Shown: positions 24,895-36,164, numbered from the stretch's first letter. The stretch: 64,000 nt of DNA from Anaeramoeba flamelloides (GCA_027625915.1 JANTQA010000072.1:3162001-3226000); one strand, 5' to 3'. Numbers and translations are program-made. The notes: generated from the letters alone by a model not told the origin.

Positions 24895-25590
24895 AAGGAG
24901 CCCAGTTGTAATGGGTATAATACATGTGTTTAAAGGGTTTATCTCGATATTAGAAGAAAAATTTTATTTTGGAAATTTTCAAAATTGAAATCATTTTTTC
25001 ACATTTTTGTTTTTTTTTTTCGTTTTTTTTTTTAAACGTTATTCAGTTGCAAAAAATTTTTTTTATTCCAAGATCAATAGTCACTTGGTAAAAATGTGTT
25101 ATTCAAAGGTTATTGAAACCATGTAAAGATTGTTGAGAAATTATATTGATTTCTATTGTAATTCTATTCGATATTTGATCTTGATATTTGATTAATAAAA
25201 GTGAAAAATTTTCACTTCGTTTTCATTTGCTTTTTCAAATAGTGACCACAAATACCAACACACTTCGTTTGGTAACTTGATTTCTAAAAGAAAAGTTTGG
25301 AAAATGAAGTGAAAATGTTTCTTATTTATTATTCAAATACTAGTAGAAGTTCAAAACGAAGATTGTTGTTTTTCTTAATAGGGAACTAAGAATTTGAGTT
25401 TTTCAATTTTTAAGAAAATCTATTGATTAATTAGTTTTATTTCAGACATATATCAACAATTCTTTGATTTGTATTATTCTGTTTATTTCTTATTTGTTCT
25501 TCAAAGGTCAATTGTATAAAATAATTGATATTTGAAAAAAAATTTGGGCTCTTTTAACTGAAACAGAGTTTAGATTAAATTATTTTACCA
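24895..25590 (+). repeat. dispersed repeat, family C, copy 2
   Basis: About 695 bp that align with 6165-6840 in the same orientation and with the reverse tandem at 41395-42500. It begins near CAAAGGAGCCCAGTTGTAAT and ends near AACTGAAACAGAGTTTAG. No coding frame. Confidence 0.7.
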
Positions 25591-25763
25591 AACATTCTAT
25601 GATAAAAATCGATTTTTCTCAAAACATGAAAAAGAAAAAATCTGAAAATATTTTTTTTAGGGGCATATTTCTGATTTATTAGAGGTTTTGATGATAACAT
25701 TGTTATCATTTTATTAACAATTAATTTATGATTATATGAAAAAAAAACCGATTAGTTCAACTT

Positions 25764-25827
25764 TATCATGAAAAATCATAAAATCGCGATATTCCACATT
25801 GATCGCGAAAAAACATAAAATCACGAT
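25764..25827. repeat. 19-bp repeat array with ATCGCGAT-like cores, array 2
   Basis: ATCATGAA 25764, ATCGCGAT 25783, ATCGCGAA 25802 and ATCACGAT 25820 give steps of 19, 19 and 18 bp. Same period and core as the arrays at 18525 and 28333. Confidence 0.65.
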
Positions 25828-25950
25828 GAAAAATTATTTTTTTGAAATCACCTAAAAAAACTCTCTAGACTTTTAAGGATTCTCCGAATTTTATTCTCTG
25901 TGGTTACTGTAATATAATATCACAAGTAAAATACAACATTTAATTGATTA

Positions 25951-26147
25951 CAGTCAGTTTCACTTTTAAGGCACAAACTTTCAACGAAATTTAAGGTACA
26001 AAAAAATCTCAAATTAATGCACAAGATTTGGAATTTTACTTTTTACAATTTATTTTTACTAGAATCTGAATATTGTGCTTTAATTTGAGATTTTTTTTGT
26101 GCCTTAAATTTCGTTGAAAGTTTGTGCCTTAAAAGTGAAACTGGCTG
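25951..26147. mobile_element. TA-type MITE 'CAGTCAG' family, full copy
   Basis: 197 bp beginning CAGTCAGTTTCACTTTTAAG and ending in the near-exact complement with CTGGCTG; TA dinucleotides lie directly outside both ends (25949-25950, 26148-26149), the target duplication typical of Tc1/mariner-type insertion. Arms of about 75 bp, AT-rich centre, no coding capacity. Confidence 0.85.
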
Positions 26148-26209
26148 TATATCTTAAAGAAAAGCCAAAATATTCCTATTTTAGGATTTTTGAGGAAAAT
26201 TAAAAAAAC

Positions 26210-26440
26210 AGTTTCATTCAAAAACTTGTATGAATTTTCAAACAAAACAAGGTAGATTTAAAATCGTTTTTTTTTACCCCTTGCAAAACTTTCACTCCGG
26301 ATTAAATTGATGGGTGTTTATCCCCTTAACTTTTGTTTGATAATACTTGAAAATAAAGTGGAGGGACCGTACTCCAGAGACTTTTGGATTTTTAATTTTT
26401 GGTTGGAAATTATTAAAATTTGGTAAAATTTGGAAATGAT
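26210..26440 (-). repeat. family D fragment
   Basis: Reverse-strand relative of 13590-13870 and 21230-21480: CAAACAAAACAAGGTAGATTT matches their ACCTTGTTT block, and CACTCCGGAT and AATAAAGTGGAG correspond to following blocks. Confidence 0.45.
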
Positions 26441-26573
26441 CTTGACTCTTTTATATTTTCATCCACAAATTTGGTTTTAATGATTAAAATGGTTAAAAGA
26501 GTTTGTTATTTTTTTTTATTTTTAAATTTTTAAATATTTTAATTTGACAAAAAAATTGTTTTTAATTTTGTGA

Positions 26574-27290
26574 AACAAGAAACGAGATTTTTAAACAAAC
26601 TTCAAAAAAGGCTGAAAACCTTTTCTTTTCAAATTTCTTTGGTTTAGAAAAAAAAAAGAAACCATAAATCATTTGCGAAACTCCATTATCAAATTCAAAA
26701 GATCCCTTGATGTGGAAAACAAAAACTTTTTTATTACCAATCTGAACAGCACAGCCCATTGAAATTTTAGATGGGAAGAGAAAAGGAATTAGAAAGTTTG
26801 GTATTTTGAATGGTATCACATACCAATAATAGTCACTTTTAATGACACTCTCATAATCGACTGGAAATAAAGAAACCCAAACTACCTTCCTATTGCAAAC
26901 AAGCTGATCTCTTCACTTATCACATTTACTAAAATTGAGAGAAGTCACAGCACTAACCCAAACATACAAAATCCCCAAAACAAAGGTGAAAAGGAAACAG
27001 AATATGTTTATTGATCCCAAAGATTGCAAAATTGAAAAAGTTCAGAAACCATTTCCCTACACTTTCATTTTGAAACACCAACGAAACAGAAATCTATCCC
27101 AAAATAAATAAATAACAAAGAATCTGGATTTAGACCCACTAACAAAATTATCAGTAAAAATGAGAATTCAACAACAAAGAATCGAAGTTTGAAACAATGG
27201 GAAGAAAGGCAATGGATTCTTAATTTTGAAGAATCGTTGGAGAGAGCTGTGGTTAAAATGACAAAGATGTTAAAATTTATCAAAAAATGG
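26574..27290 (+). pseudogene. possible decayed protein gene, frame broken several times
   Basis: Sequence complexity and GC rise compared with the flanks. Protein-like runs on the plus strand follow one another in shifting frames: ETINHLRNSIIKFKRS, then PIEILDGKRKGIRKFGILNG, then NMFIDPKDCKIEKV...FPYTFIL, then LKQWEERQWILNFEESLERA. The last two recall the late strands and C-terminal helix of a PH domain, but that is weak. Because the shifts occur without room for introns, I read it as a decayed host gene or a fragment copied from elsewhere. The function cannot be named. A gene with tiny introns or chance complexity remains possible. Confidence 0.35.
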
Positions 27291-27870
27291 GTTTACCTTT
27301 CTCAATTTTTTTGAAAAAAAAATCTTATTTTTTCGAGTTAAAAAGATCTATTTACTCAACCGGATTTTAAGTCAATAAATATGTTTTTACACACCAAACG
27401 AGTATTCACAGATCATGAAATTCGGAGAATCCTTAAAAAGTGCTGAGACCTTTACAAGGCTTTCCCCTTTAAAAATGCTAGAAAGTGTTTGCAAGTGTTG
27501 TGAATTGTCTTCGAGTGTTTTAAAGTTTTGAAAGACAGAAAACTTTTATAAAGTATAATGAGTTTGGTTTGTAGTAGAAAAATTTTTTTTTCTTTTCATT
27601 TTTGTTTTTTAAAAAAATATGAAATCTCAAACGAATTTTATGATTACACTAATAATAACCCATTTCAACAATGACACTGAATATAAAATAGATATGTTTT
27701 TTTAAAAGGGAGTTATTATCTTAACAAGTTAAATAACCAAAAAGAAGAAAGAGTAATTTTCCTTCTTAATGGTGATCGATTAGACAAAAAGCTCTCAGCT
27801 CTTAGTTATGTTTTCTGACCAATAGAAAGAGAAAAGAAAGAAGAAGAAGAATAAGAAGAAAACAAATGTA

Positions 27871-28116
27871 CAAAAAATCTTAATAATTGGTGATCAATCT
27901 GGCTAGGTTGTTGTGAAAGCTGTTGAAAAGTTATCCAACCCCTTTCAGCTTTCCTAGAATATTGAAAATGTTTTCACACAAGAACAAATTCTTTATTTAA
28001 TGAGTGAAGGGTTGGTTGTTTTAGAAGCTCTTTCATTCAACACAATTTAGAAGAACACCACGATTGACTGTGAAAAGATATTAATTTATCTTTGGTTCTT
28101 ATTGTTGTTGATCTAA
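27871..28116 (+). pseudogene. possible decayed coding fragment with in-frame TAG
   Basis: One frame reads QKILIIGDQSG, VVVKAVEKLSNPFQLS and NIENVFTQEQILYLMSEGL, interrupted by three TAG codons at places where Gln would fit. It could be the continuation of the broken gene just upstream. TAG is not read as sense here: the 4195-codon VPS13 frame has none. Not recognised as any family. Confidence 0.25.
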
Positions 28117-28332
28117 AAAGATCTATAGGTTTGACAACCAAAATCAAAAGAAAACACAATAAAACTCTTTGATCTGATCCTTGATTTAATCAAGTATCTT
28201 TTTTGTTGTTTTTTTTTTAAAGAATAACTTTTTTTCACAAAATCTGTTTTTTGATCAAAAAAAATTTTTTTGTCAATATATTTCTCAATTAGCCCCAAAA
28301 CCCATCAACTATTATATCGTTATTACTTTTTA

Positions 28333-28493
28333 ATCGAGATATTTTGCCATTTATCACGATTTTTAAATAATTATCGTAATTTTATAGAATATCGCGATCT
28401 TTCGTATTATCGCGATAATATTGAATCAGAGCGATTTTCTAAAATATCGCGATTTGATAAAAAGAATCACAATTTTTGTAACTTTATCGTAGC
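28333..28493. repeat. 19-bp repeat array with ATCGCGAT cores, array 3 (best preserved)
   Basis: Nine core-like octamers at 28333, 28353, 28373, 28391, 28409, 28428, 28446, 28466 and 28486, so steps of 18-20 bp. Three are the exact palindrome ATCGCGAT (28391, 28409, 28446) and others differ by one to three bases (ATCACGAT 28353). Spacers are pure A/T. It lies downstream of the TMED10-like gene's 3' end. Confidence 0.75.
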
Positions 28494-28954
28494 TTAAGTC
28501 TGGATATATATCATCAATGCCTCTATTATATAAATAATCAGTAATAAAAAAAATTAATGACTTATGAAACAATTAATGATTAGTGATAAAAAATATTGAA
28601 GTGAATAAACAGAATGAATTTGACAATCAAATGAAAAAGCTCTCGACTGGTTTGATTATTTATTCCTGTATACATAATTCTGTTCATAATAGATTTTAGC
28701 AAAAAATAAATAAAAGCATTTTTAAAATTGAATTACGATTCCAATAATATAAATTTGAATAAAAATGGAGAAAATATAATAAAAAAAAAAGAACCCTTTT
28801 CATTTTTATTTGATTATATTATTATGACGATGATTGTTTCCATGGATATATAAATATAAATATATAACCTCAAAAAATATTTTGTAATAAAAAAAAAAAA
28901 TAATCAATTTAAAAAAAAAATTAAAAAAAAGAAAAGGGAATTAATTGGGCAAAT

Positions 28955-31473
28955 TTAAAGGATTTTTTTCTTTTTAAAGTAATCTTTTAAATAATATGCT
29001 TGGAAAACACCTGTAGTAATTAATACTATGATTGAAAGTATTGAAAACCATAATACACGCGAATTTGTTGATTCTATAAATTTGTTATGTAAAAAAGTAG
29101 TTAAATAGTTTAAAAGGAAATAAATAAAATGGATTAAAGTTTGTAAAATTTATTTTTTAATTATTTGATAATTGTTTTTTGCTAGTGGATATTCGTCTCT
29201 TCTTTTGAACAAAAAATATAATAGATCATTGTAAAAAAAAAATAAAATAAAAAAAAAGTGGTGGTGATCTAAGCTGAAGGTCTCTAAAAATTATTTTTAA
29301 AGAAATTGAGTGTTGGTTTAAAACAAAAATAATGTTTTTTGACAATGTTTTTTTTAAAAGTAAAATTAAAAAATGCTTATTTGTCCATGTCAAAACTAGG
29401 TAAAAATGTTGATGTTCAGAAACGTGTAGAATTTTTGTAATTTTTGGAAATAAAAGTCTATCTCACTGGTGATCATTTTAATCGTTTTTTTAAAAAATAT
29501 CAAAATTATTTTTGCTTTATTTTGTTAATCATTAACACTTATCAAATAAAAACTTATCTCGGAACGTCTAATTTAGCTTGTCTTGATTTTTTTTTTAAAT
29601 TTAATTTTTCCCTGTTGTGTAATGTAACAATTTTTTTTTTTGAATGAAAATAGTTTAGATGATTGGGAAAGTGTTTTCAAAAATAATAAGTTTTTCTTCT
29701 TTTTTGATGAAATTTTTATTCTTTTAAGAAGAGTATTGGTGTTTGATGTTATTACAGTAATTTAAAAAAGTGAGAACTTTTTTTTTTAATTTTAATTTTT
29801 TTTTTAATTTTTGAGATTGCAAGAAATCAAATTTTTCATAAAAGCCATTTTTTCGGACTTTTTTATTTTGTTAAAAGGAAATAAATAAACTATTGATGGT
29901 GTGGGGTAAGCTTGGAGTTGGAAGAAAACCAAATTTAAAGTCCTCAGTTTCATAAAACTTTATTTTTTTGAAAAGTTTTAATTCCGACAATCTAAAAAAA
30001 GAAAAAGTCCGACTTTTTTAAAATAACAAACTCCAAAAAAGTTTTAAAATAGCTGTATATTTAAATTTTACTATCTGACACATAATTTGAATTTTCAAAA
30101 TAGATAAAGTAAAAACGTTTTGTTTCTTATGCTTGTTAGATCTCTGATTTTTAAATCCCCATTATTAGTTTGTTTTAAAATCAATTTAGTGTTGAGAAAT
30201 GTAAGGTAAAAGATGCAAAATTTAAAAAGGGTTCATCAAAAGAAGAATGAACAGAAACCCAATAAAAAAAAAAATAAAATGAAATGAGAAAGAAAAATAA
30301 AGAGAGAGAAGGAATGTTTTACCATTTGTGTTTCTCATTGCTTCTTCTCTGTTTTTAGAATATAAAATTTCTTCGTGGATTTCAAGGACTAAATCTTGCA
30401 TCTTTCTAATTTCAGTTTCTAAGGGGTTAAGGTGTTCTTTTGTTGCAATGTCTGAATAGTCACGTGCTTCCGATCCCATTTTAAAATCGAATTCAATTCT
30501 TTGTGTGGAAGCTATTTAAAACGAAAAGAGGTTAATCAGAAAAAAATCGAGGAATAATAATTGTGTGATTAGAAATAATTTGCGGATCTTGGTTTATTCA
30601 AATACCGAATCGAAGAAACAACATTATTTTTTCAACAAGAATGGCGTTTAGTAAAAGTTTTGTAAAATCACACTCAAACTGCTTCAAAAGGGTGAATTGG
30701 AATGTTTGAAGTTCCAATTATAAAGCTTTTAGTCTTTTCCTTTTTTAAAAAAGAGCTGTATTTTTTGACTTGAACTTTTATTTTTTTTTTTTTTTCCTTA
30801 TTTTACGGAAAATTGAATCAAAATCAAGGTAAACCATTTATTAAGAATGGTACTAAAAGGCCTTGAATTTGACAAAGAAAGAGCTTGTTGAAGAAATAGC
30901 ATGTTAAAAAAAAATAAAAAGTAAAAATTTTTCAAAATTAAAACAGTTGTATTTAAAAAAAGTTAATGTTAAAAGGATTAAAAAGTGTTGTCCAATCTGT
31001 TTGGTACATCCTTTTGAAGTTTTTTAAGTGTGACTTTTCAAAATTTTTCAACCACCGTACTTGTCCGAAATGGCTGCACTTGGGATTTCAAGATCTTTTT
31101 TTCAAAAGGATAAAAAATTCAAACAAAGAAAAAATAAAAAAGGAATTTAAATTTTACCAGATCCTTGGAATGATTGTTGACGATGTGAAGTAAAACAGAA
31201 TTTATAGTCACCATGGATGTCAGTTCTAAATGCAAATTTACCGTCTTCAATGGTATGTTTATGCAAAATTGTATGGTGTTTTGAATCATAAATGATTAAA
31301 TCAACAGCAAGTTGCTTGGGTTCAACAAGAGAATAAGATCCTGTTACTAAGGAATCGTGTTCAATTTCTTCTGAAATACATTTTTCTTGGCGTTCTTTAA
31401 TGTCGATTTGAAAAGAATTCGTGGCACTTAAAAAAAGAGTGGCTAAAACAAAAAAAAGGAAACAAATTTTCAT
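28955..31473 (-). CDS. TMED10: p24/TMED cargo receptor, delta (TMED10) type, three exons
   Basis: Type I membrane protein cycling between ER and Golgi in COPII and COPI vesicles. Exons (minus): 31473-31158, 30511-30323, 29073-28955; GT-AG introns of 646 and 1249 nt keep phase; 207 residues, normal for the family. Residues 1-20 are a signal peptide. The GOLD domain has its cysteine pair at 32 and 93 with the delta-type phrase EIEHDSLVTGSY. GSEARDYSDIATKEHLNPLE opens the coiled coil, REEAMRNTNESTNSRVLWF leads into one transmembrane helix, and the tail YYLKDYFKKKKIL carries the aromatic COPII signal and a C-terminal KKIL dilysine signal for COPI. It sits upstream of a small membrane protein gene on the other strand. 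SEC24, the coat partner of such tails, lies 25 kb away. Confidence 0.95.
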
Positions 31474-32529
31474 TGTTACTTTAATTGAAAAAAAAAATTG
31501 AAATAAAAAAGGAAAAAATGAACAAACTAGACTTCAAAATCTTGAATTCACATCAATTAATTCAAATTCCAATTTATTTAAAATCACTAAGAGTATGGTT
31601 TATGTCTTGTTTAATATTTAAAGATTAGTTTTGATAAAATAGCTTACTTCGGAAATATCATTTTTTTTGGTGTTTTTACTATTTTTTTCCAAATCTTTTT
31701 GATGGTTGTTTTTGTTTGTGAAAATGTTTCATTAACAAATCGTTCTAAAATCAGTTTTTGCTTTTATTTGAAACAAAAGACTATTTCAGAACAAAAATTT
31801 ATGATAAAATAGTTTCGAGTATTTCCAAGTAATACTTTCACCAAAGAGACAATTCTAGAAAACGTATGTGTACCAACAACACTAATTTCTTTTTTTCTTA
31901 TTATTGTTTGTTAAATTAACTTTTTACAAAGATCTTTTTTCTTATTCTTTATGAAAATTCTTTTATCTTTTGATTTACTCTTCTTTTTTTGAAATCAGTT
32001 TTTATTATTAACAACGAAAAAAAAATTAGTTGACTTTGACAACTAATTTACTTGTACAATTTGAATTCAAGATTTTTTTTGGTTTGGTGGTAAATTTCTT
32101 TTGGTCAAAATATTATTCTCTTGCCAATTAATTCCACTTCTATTGGAAATAATTGACTCTGAGGGTACTAAGGTTTTTTTCAACACCAACAGAAAAACAT
32201 TGATGATTGGAAAATTCTAGTCATTTTTAAAACTCCCCAAAATCCTGGAGTCTTGATCCTAAAAGTTTATGACTTTTAAATAACTCAGAGAAACTTTCAA
32301 AAATTGGTCTTTAGTGGTTGAGTTAAAAAAATTATACAGGCACAAATCTCCAAACTTTAAAAGTGTTGAAAAGTGTTTGTATAATGTCTAAAAGTGTTTG
32401 ATAGTTTATAAAAATTCAATCCATTAAAATAACCCTTGGATTTTTGAATGTTTTGATCCTGCAATCTTTCATTTTTTTGTTTTTTTATTTTTTAAAAATC
32501 CTTTTATTTTTTTACTCTTTCCTCCCCAA
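31474..32529. other. divergent intergenic region
   Basis: Lies between the start of the TMED10-like gene (minus) and the small membrane protein gene (plus), so promoters for both should be here. Very AT-rich; no named motif recognised. Confidence 0.5.
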
Positions 32530-32775
32530 ATGTTTGACAAAGCAACAAAAATTATTTATGTATTTCTTGCATTAATTGCAATTTTAAGTACAATCTTAGT
32601 TATCTTGGCACCAACTTTGCCACACGAAATTACTTCAGATGCCGAAGACGAATCAGGATCTTCAACGAACCAATTCTCAAACCAAGAAACAGATCAAATT
32701 GAACAACAGAAAATGAACCTTCTCTTGAAAGAAACACAAATCACAATTAATTCTGATCCACACAAGTCGAAATAA
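32530..32775 (+). CDS. small single-pass membrane protein, unknown
   Basis: 81-residue uninterrupted frame starting MFDKATKIIYVFL. Residues about 8-29 are a strongly hydrophobic helix (IIYVFLALIAILSTILVILA). The rest is hydrophilic and acidic/Gln-rich, with SDAEDESGSS and a Lys-containing end. An Asp/Lys-bearing short N-terminus before the helix suggests a signal-anchor or tail-out topology that I cannot fix. Composition is far more balanced than the flanking spacer, and the codon choice looks like that of the neighbouring genes, which supports a real gene. I do not recognise the family. It diverges from the TMED10-like gene. Confidence 0.6.
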   Translation: MFDKATKIIYVFLALIAILSTILVILAPTLPHEITSDAEDESGSSTNQFSNQETDQIEQQKMNLLLKETQITINSDPHKSK

Positions 32776-33254
32776 CTTTTTGAATCCAACTGAAAAAAAA
32801 AAAAAAAAATTAACAAAAAGAAAAAAAAAACCCAACCTTAATTTTTCTCTTTGTTCAGTGCCTTCTTACTTTTAAAAATAAAGTGAATTGTTTTTTTGAG
32901 AACTCAAATTTTCTTTTGTTGTTTTTAATTTTTCTTTTTGTTTTTCTTTCTTTTTTTTTTTTTTATTGTTTTTGTGTTTTTTCATAAAAATTAATTTTTC
33001 AAATGATAAACAAAAGAATCCCGTCAAGTATTAAAGCTCCTATTGATCTTATAAAATAACAAATTTATGTCAAAATTTCAGATCACAATTTTTTATTTTT
33101 AATTGTAATAAAGGTCCCAGTTTTAAAATTTTTAAGCTTTCAAAAATCAATAAAAATACCAAAGGAATCAGATTCTTTGAAATTAAGCCTACCAATACCA
33201 ACAGAAAACCGATTCTTTCGAGAATTGGTTCTGAAGGGATTAACACGTCAACAT
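32776..33254. other. 3' flank of the small membrane protein gene
   Basis: Poly-A and poly-T tracts directly after the stop codon, then AT-rich spacer. No further gene. Confidence 0.4.
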
Positions 33255-33935
33255 AGATTTTTCTATATTTAAAGTATGTTGTAATTGGGTGTAAATGATT
33301 TCAGGGAGTTTAAAAAATCTATTATAAATATTATTACTATATAAATTATTTATTTTTTTACTAAGGATCACAATTTAAAAATGTATTATTTTGGAAATTT
33401 TTTTTAATTCCTTTTCCAAATCTAAAAATAGAAACCAAAAATAACAATATTCTGGTATTCAAATAATTTATCTTTAGAACTTCCAAAAGTAACTATTTTT
33501 ATAATTTTTGAATTTCAAAGATTAACTCAATAATCATCAACATAAAAGCACAAAGACTGATTTTTTTTGTTTGCTTTTTCTAAAATTAGTTGTAACACCA
33601 ATACATACACACGATTTCAAAATAATTTGTCAAAAAGAACTAATTTATTTATAATTTAATTTTTTACAAAAATTGACTTTTTCACGACCCTTGTGTATTT
33701 TGAGACAAATTTAAAAAGATATTTTACAACTTTGAAAAATAAATATTTATAATTCATCCTTTAACTTTCTCCCAAAATGTAGATTTTTTTCTGAAATTTC
33801 TCGTGTGTTTTTATTAATAACAGGATCTTTTTTATTGATGAGATCAACAAATTGTACTACTTTACTAATTGATTTTTTCGAGACATTTGAACCATGGGGC
33901 ATTAAAAATGATTTGACTTTCAATAAAAACATAGT
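33255..33935 (-). mobile_element. DNA transposon remnant, family F, copy 1
   Basis: Holds a 61-codon minus-strand frame with HGSNVSKKSISKVVQFVDL and KDPVINKNTREIS, reminiscent of the linker after the helix-turn-helix of Tc1/mariner-type transposases. The same coding text, decayed, is found at 36520-36640 (plus), 58600-59035 (minus) and 62440-62520 (plus). The terminal sequence resembles the long TIR of copy 2. Superfamily assignment is tentative. Confidence 0.5.
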
Positions 33936-34123
33936 TTAATTTTAAAATTTTATGTTGAGGGATTCTAATCCCTTGACTGTTAGAGTTCACAATAAAAAAG
34001 AAACATTACTCCTCATTTGAAACACAAGTTTGCCAAGTCTTCGTGTGTTCGTTGAACAAAAGTAAATAGGAGAACATACTATTTAATTTTCCTTAGTTTT
34101 TTTGTCCTGTACTCTTTTACTTA

Positions 34124-34324
34124 CAGTCAATTCCACTTTTAAGACACAAACTTTCAACGAAATTTAAGGCACAAAAAAAATCCCAAATTAAGGCACAAAG
34201 AAGTATGATTCTTGTAAAATAATTAGTACATAAAAATTCCAAATAAAGTTCTTTAATTTGGAATAATTTTTCATGTACCTTAAATTTCGTTATGAGTTTG
34301 GGTCTTTAAAAGTGGAACTAACTG
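34124..34324. mobile_element. TA-type MITE 'CAGTCAG' family, full copy
   Basis: 201 bp from CAGTCAATTCCACTTTTAAG to AAAAGTGGAACTAACTG, flanked by TA on both sides. Older than the copies at 25951 and 58752, since more arm mismatches are present. It shares with them the ACGAAATTTAAGG block in both arms. Confidence 0.8.
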
Positions 34325-34699
34325 TAACATGTGCAATATTTGATGTATTAATATTTTGACTTTTTGAAAAAATGACTAATTTAGTAAAAAAAAATTACAA
34401 TATTAAGACACCAGTAGATTAAAATGCGTCATACGCATATGTGAAAATGATTTGCACCCCTAATTAAAAAAAAATATTTTATAACATCTATATAATATTT
34501 TTATCATAAAATTTCCTTTTAAATGATAATTATTTTAATAATTTTTTTGAAAAAAAATTCTTGTAACAGGCTTATAACTCATTACAAAAATTTTAACATA
34601 TTTATAAACAAATATTTATGTCATAAAAGTTTTTAATAAAATTTTATAACATCTAATGATTTATAACAGCTTTGGAACAGGTTTATAACCTGTTATATG

Positions 34700-35404
34700 C
34701 AGTCAGTTTCACCTTTAAGGCACAAACTTTCAACGAAATTTAAGGCACAAAAAAATCTCAAATTAAGGTACAACATTCAATTTCTAGTAAAATAATTGTA
34801 AAAAAAAAAATTCTAAATTTTGTTCCTTAATTTGAGATTTTTTTGTAAACTATCTTTCATAATAATTGGCTCATTAAAAATCAAATTTTAAATAAAAATA
34901 TTTTTAATAACTGAAATTATCTATTATAATATAAAATTTAGATTTTAATATTCAATCCTATACTCAAGAGATATTTATTTTTTGTCTAAAAATAAAAGAA
35001 AAAAAAAAAAAAAACTGTTAAAAAAAATTGGGACATTTATTTTGAAAGAAGCATTACATGAAAAATAGACAATTTAAAAAAGTAAAAAAACCAATTTATC
35101 CATTCTCCTTCAATTTGAATACCTAAATCTAATCTCTTTTTCATATTTGAAACCAAATTTTTCATTAATTCATCTGTTACTTTTTTTAAATTTTTCATTT
35201 TCATTTTCCATTTTAACAAAACACTTTTGAAAAAATAAAAAAGAGAAAAAATGATTTATTTGTAAACTTTTCATTGTGAGAGGAAAAACTTCAAAACGAT
35301 ACAAAAGAAATTCATTATTCAAATGTAAGGTGGGCAATTTATTTTGAAATTTAGTTTACCTTAAATTTCGTTCAAAGTTTGTGACTTAAAAGTAGAACTG
35401 ACTG
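34700..35404. mobile_element. TA-type MITE 'CAGTCAG' family, split by an insertion
   Basis: Left part from CAGTCAGTTTCACCTTTAAG to TTTGAGATTTTTTTGT (about 34700-34850) and right part from ACCTTAAATTTCG to AACTGACTG (about 35356-35404) together give one MITE. The 500 bp in between are a second element inserted at a TA. Confidence 0.75.
34852..35355 (-). mobile_element. mariner-like deletion derivative nested in the MITE
   Basis: Ends AACTATCTTTCATAATAA and (reverse) AACTAAATTTCAAAATAA are inverted repeats of at least 25 bp with a few mismatches, and TA occurs at both junctions. Inside, 35219-35037 (minus) encodes KKVTDELMKNLVSNM, KKRLDLGIQIEGEW, which fits the pattern of the mariner transposase C-terminus (LV-SMPRR-AVI-AKGG). 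Most of the transposase is missing, so this is an internally deleted copy. Confidence 0.5.
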
Positions 35405-35419
35405 TAATTTTTTTTTATT

Positions 35420-35785
35420 AGGAAAATCTTCATTCTTTTTTGATAAAATTCGTGATTTTTTTGTTAACTGTGGTACTTTTTTGCTATATACTCAAGGTTC
35501 AGGAAACTTTACAAAATATACTTTATATTGGGCAATGTTTTTTTTTTTAATGAAAGGAAAACGTTTAAGAGTAGAAACATATAATGACAATAGAAAATAC
35601 TTTTATCAAAATGAAACAAACCCAAAGATCTCCAAGGGTTGATAAAAGGGAATAGAATGCCGCTTAAAACATTTAATATATTGTGTCAAGTTACTTTAAC
35701 CTTGAGTATATAGCAAAAAAGTACTACAGTTAACAAAATAATCACAAAATTTATCAAAAAATCATGAAAAATTAAAAAATTATTT
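35420..35785. mobile_element. MITE with 75-95-bp inverted repeats
   Basis: GTTAACTGTGGTACTTTTTTG and CTATATACTCAAGGTT near the left end return as complements (AACCTTGAGTATATAG, AAAAAAGTACTACAGTTAAC) near 35690-35745. It lies immediately to the right of the split MITE. No coding capacity; family not otherwise seen in this window. Confidence 0.65.
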
Positions 35786-36164
35786 TTGGACAACACTAAC
35801 ATGAAAAAATAAAATTGAAAAAAAAAAATTAAAAAAAACTACACGATTCCTTACCCCCCCATACAGAATAATTAAGTTTAATCACAATATAATCAAAATT
35901 CCAGAACTTTAAATTTATGGGGATATTGTATATATTGTTGCCAGTCTAAACACTTTTTTTAAAAGTCTCTAGTCTATAAAAAAGGTATTTTTTCCGGTAA
36001 AACAATTCCAAATAAACTGAAGAATGAATTTTAGTTAAATTCAACTTATAGATATTTAATTTAATAGATAATAACTAGTAGTTTTGAAAACATTACACTT
36101 ATCAAATATAACTAAAACATAGAAAAAAAAATTCTTATGATAAATATTGAACTGTCTTGATTTT

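Noticed and set aside
27871-28116. Idea that TAG is read as glutamine in this organism
   Set aside because: The 4195-codon VPS13 frame and all other genes contain no in-frame TAG; decay of a gene or chance is simpler.
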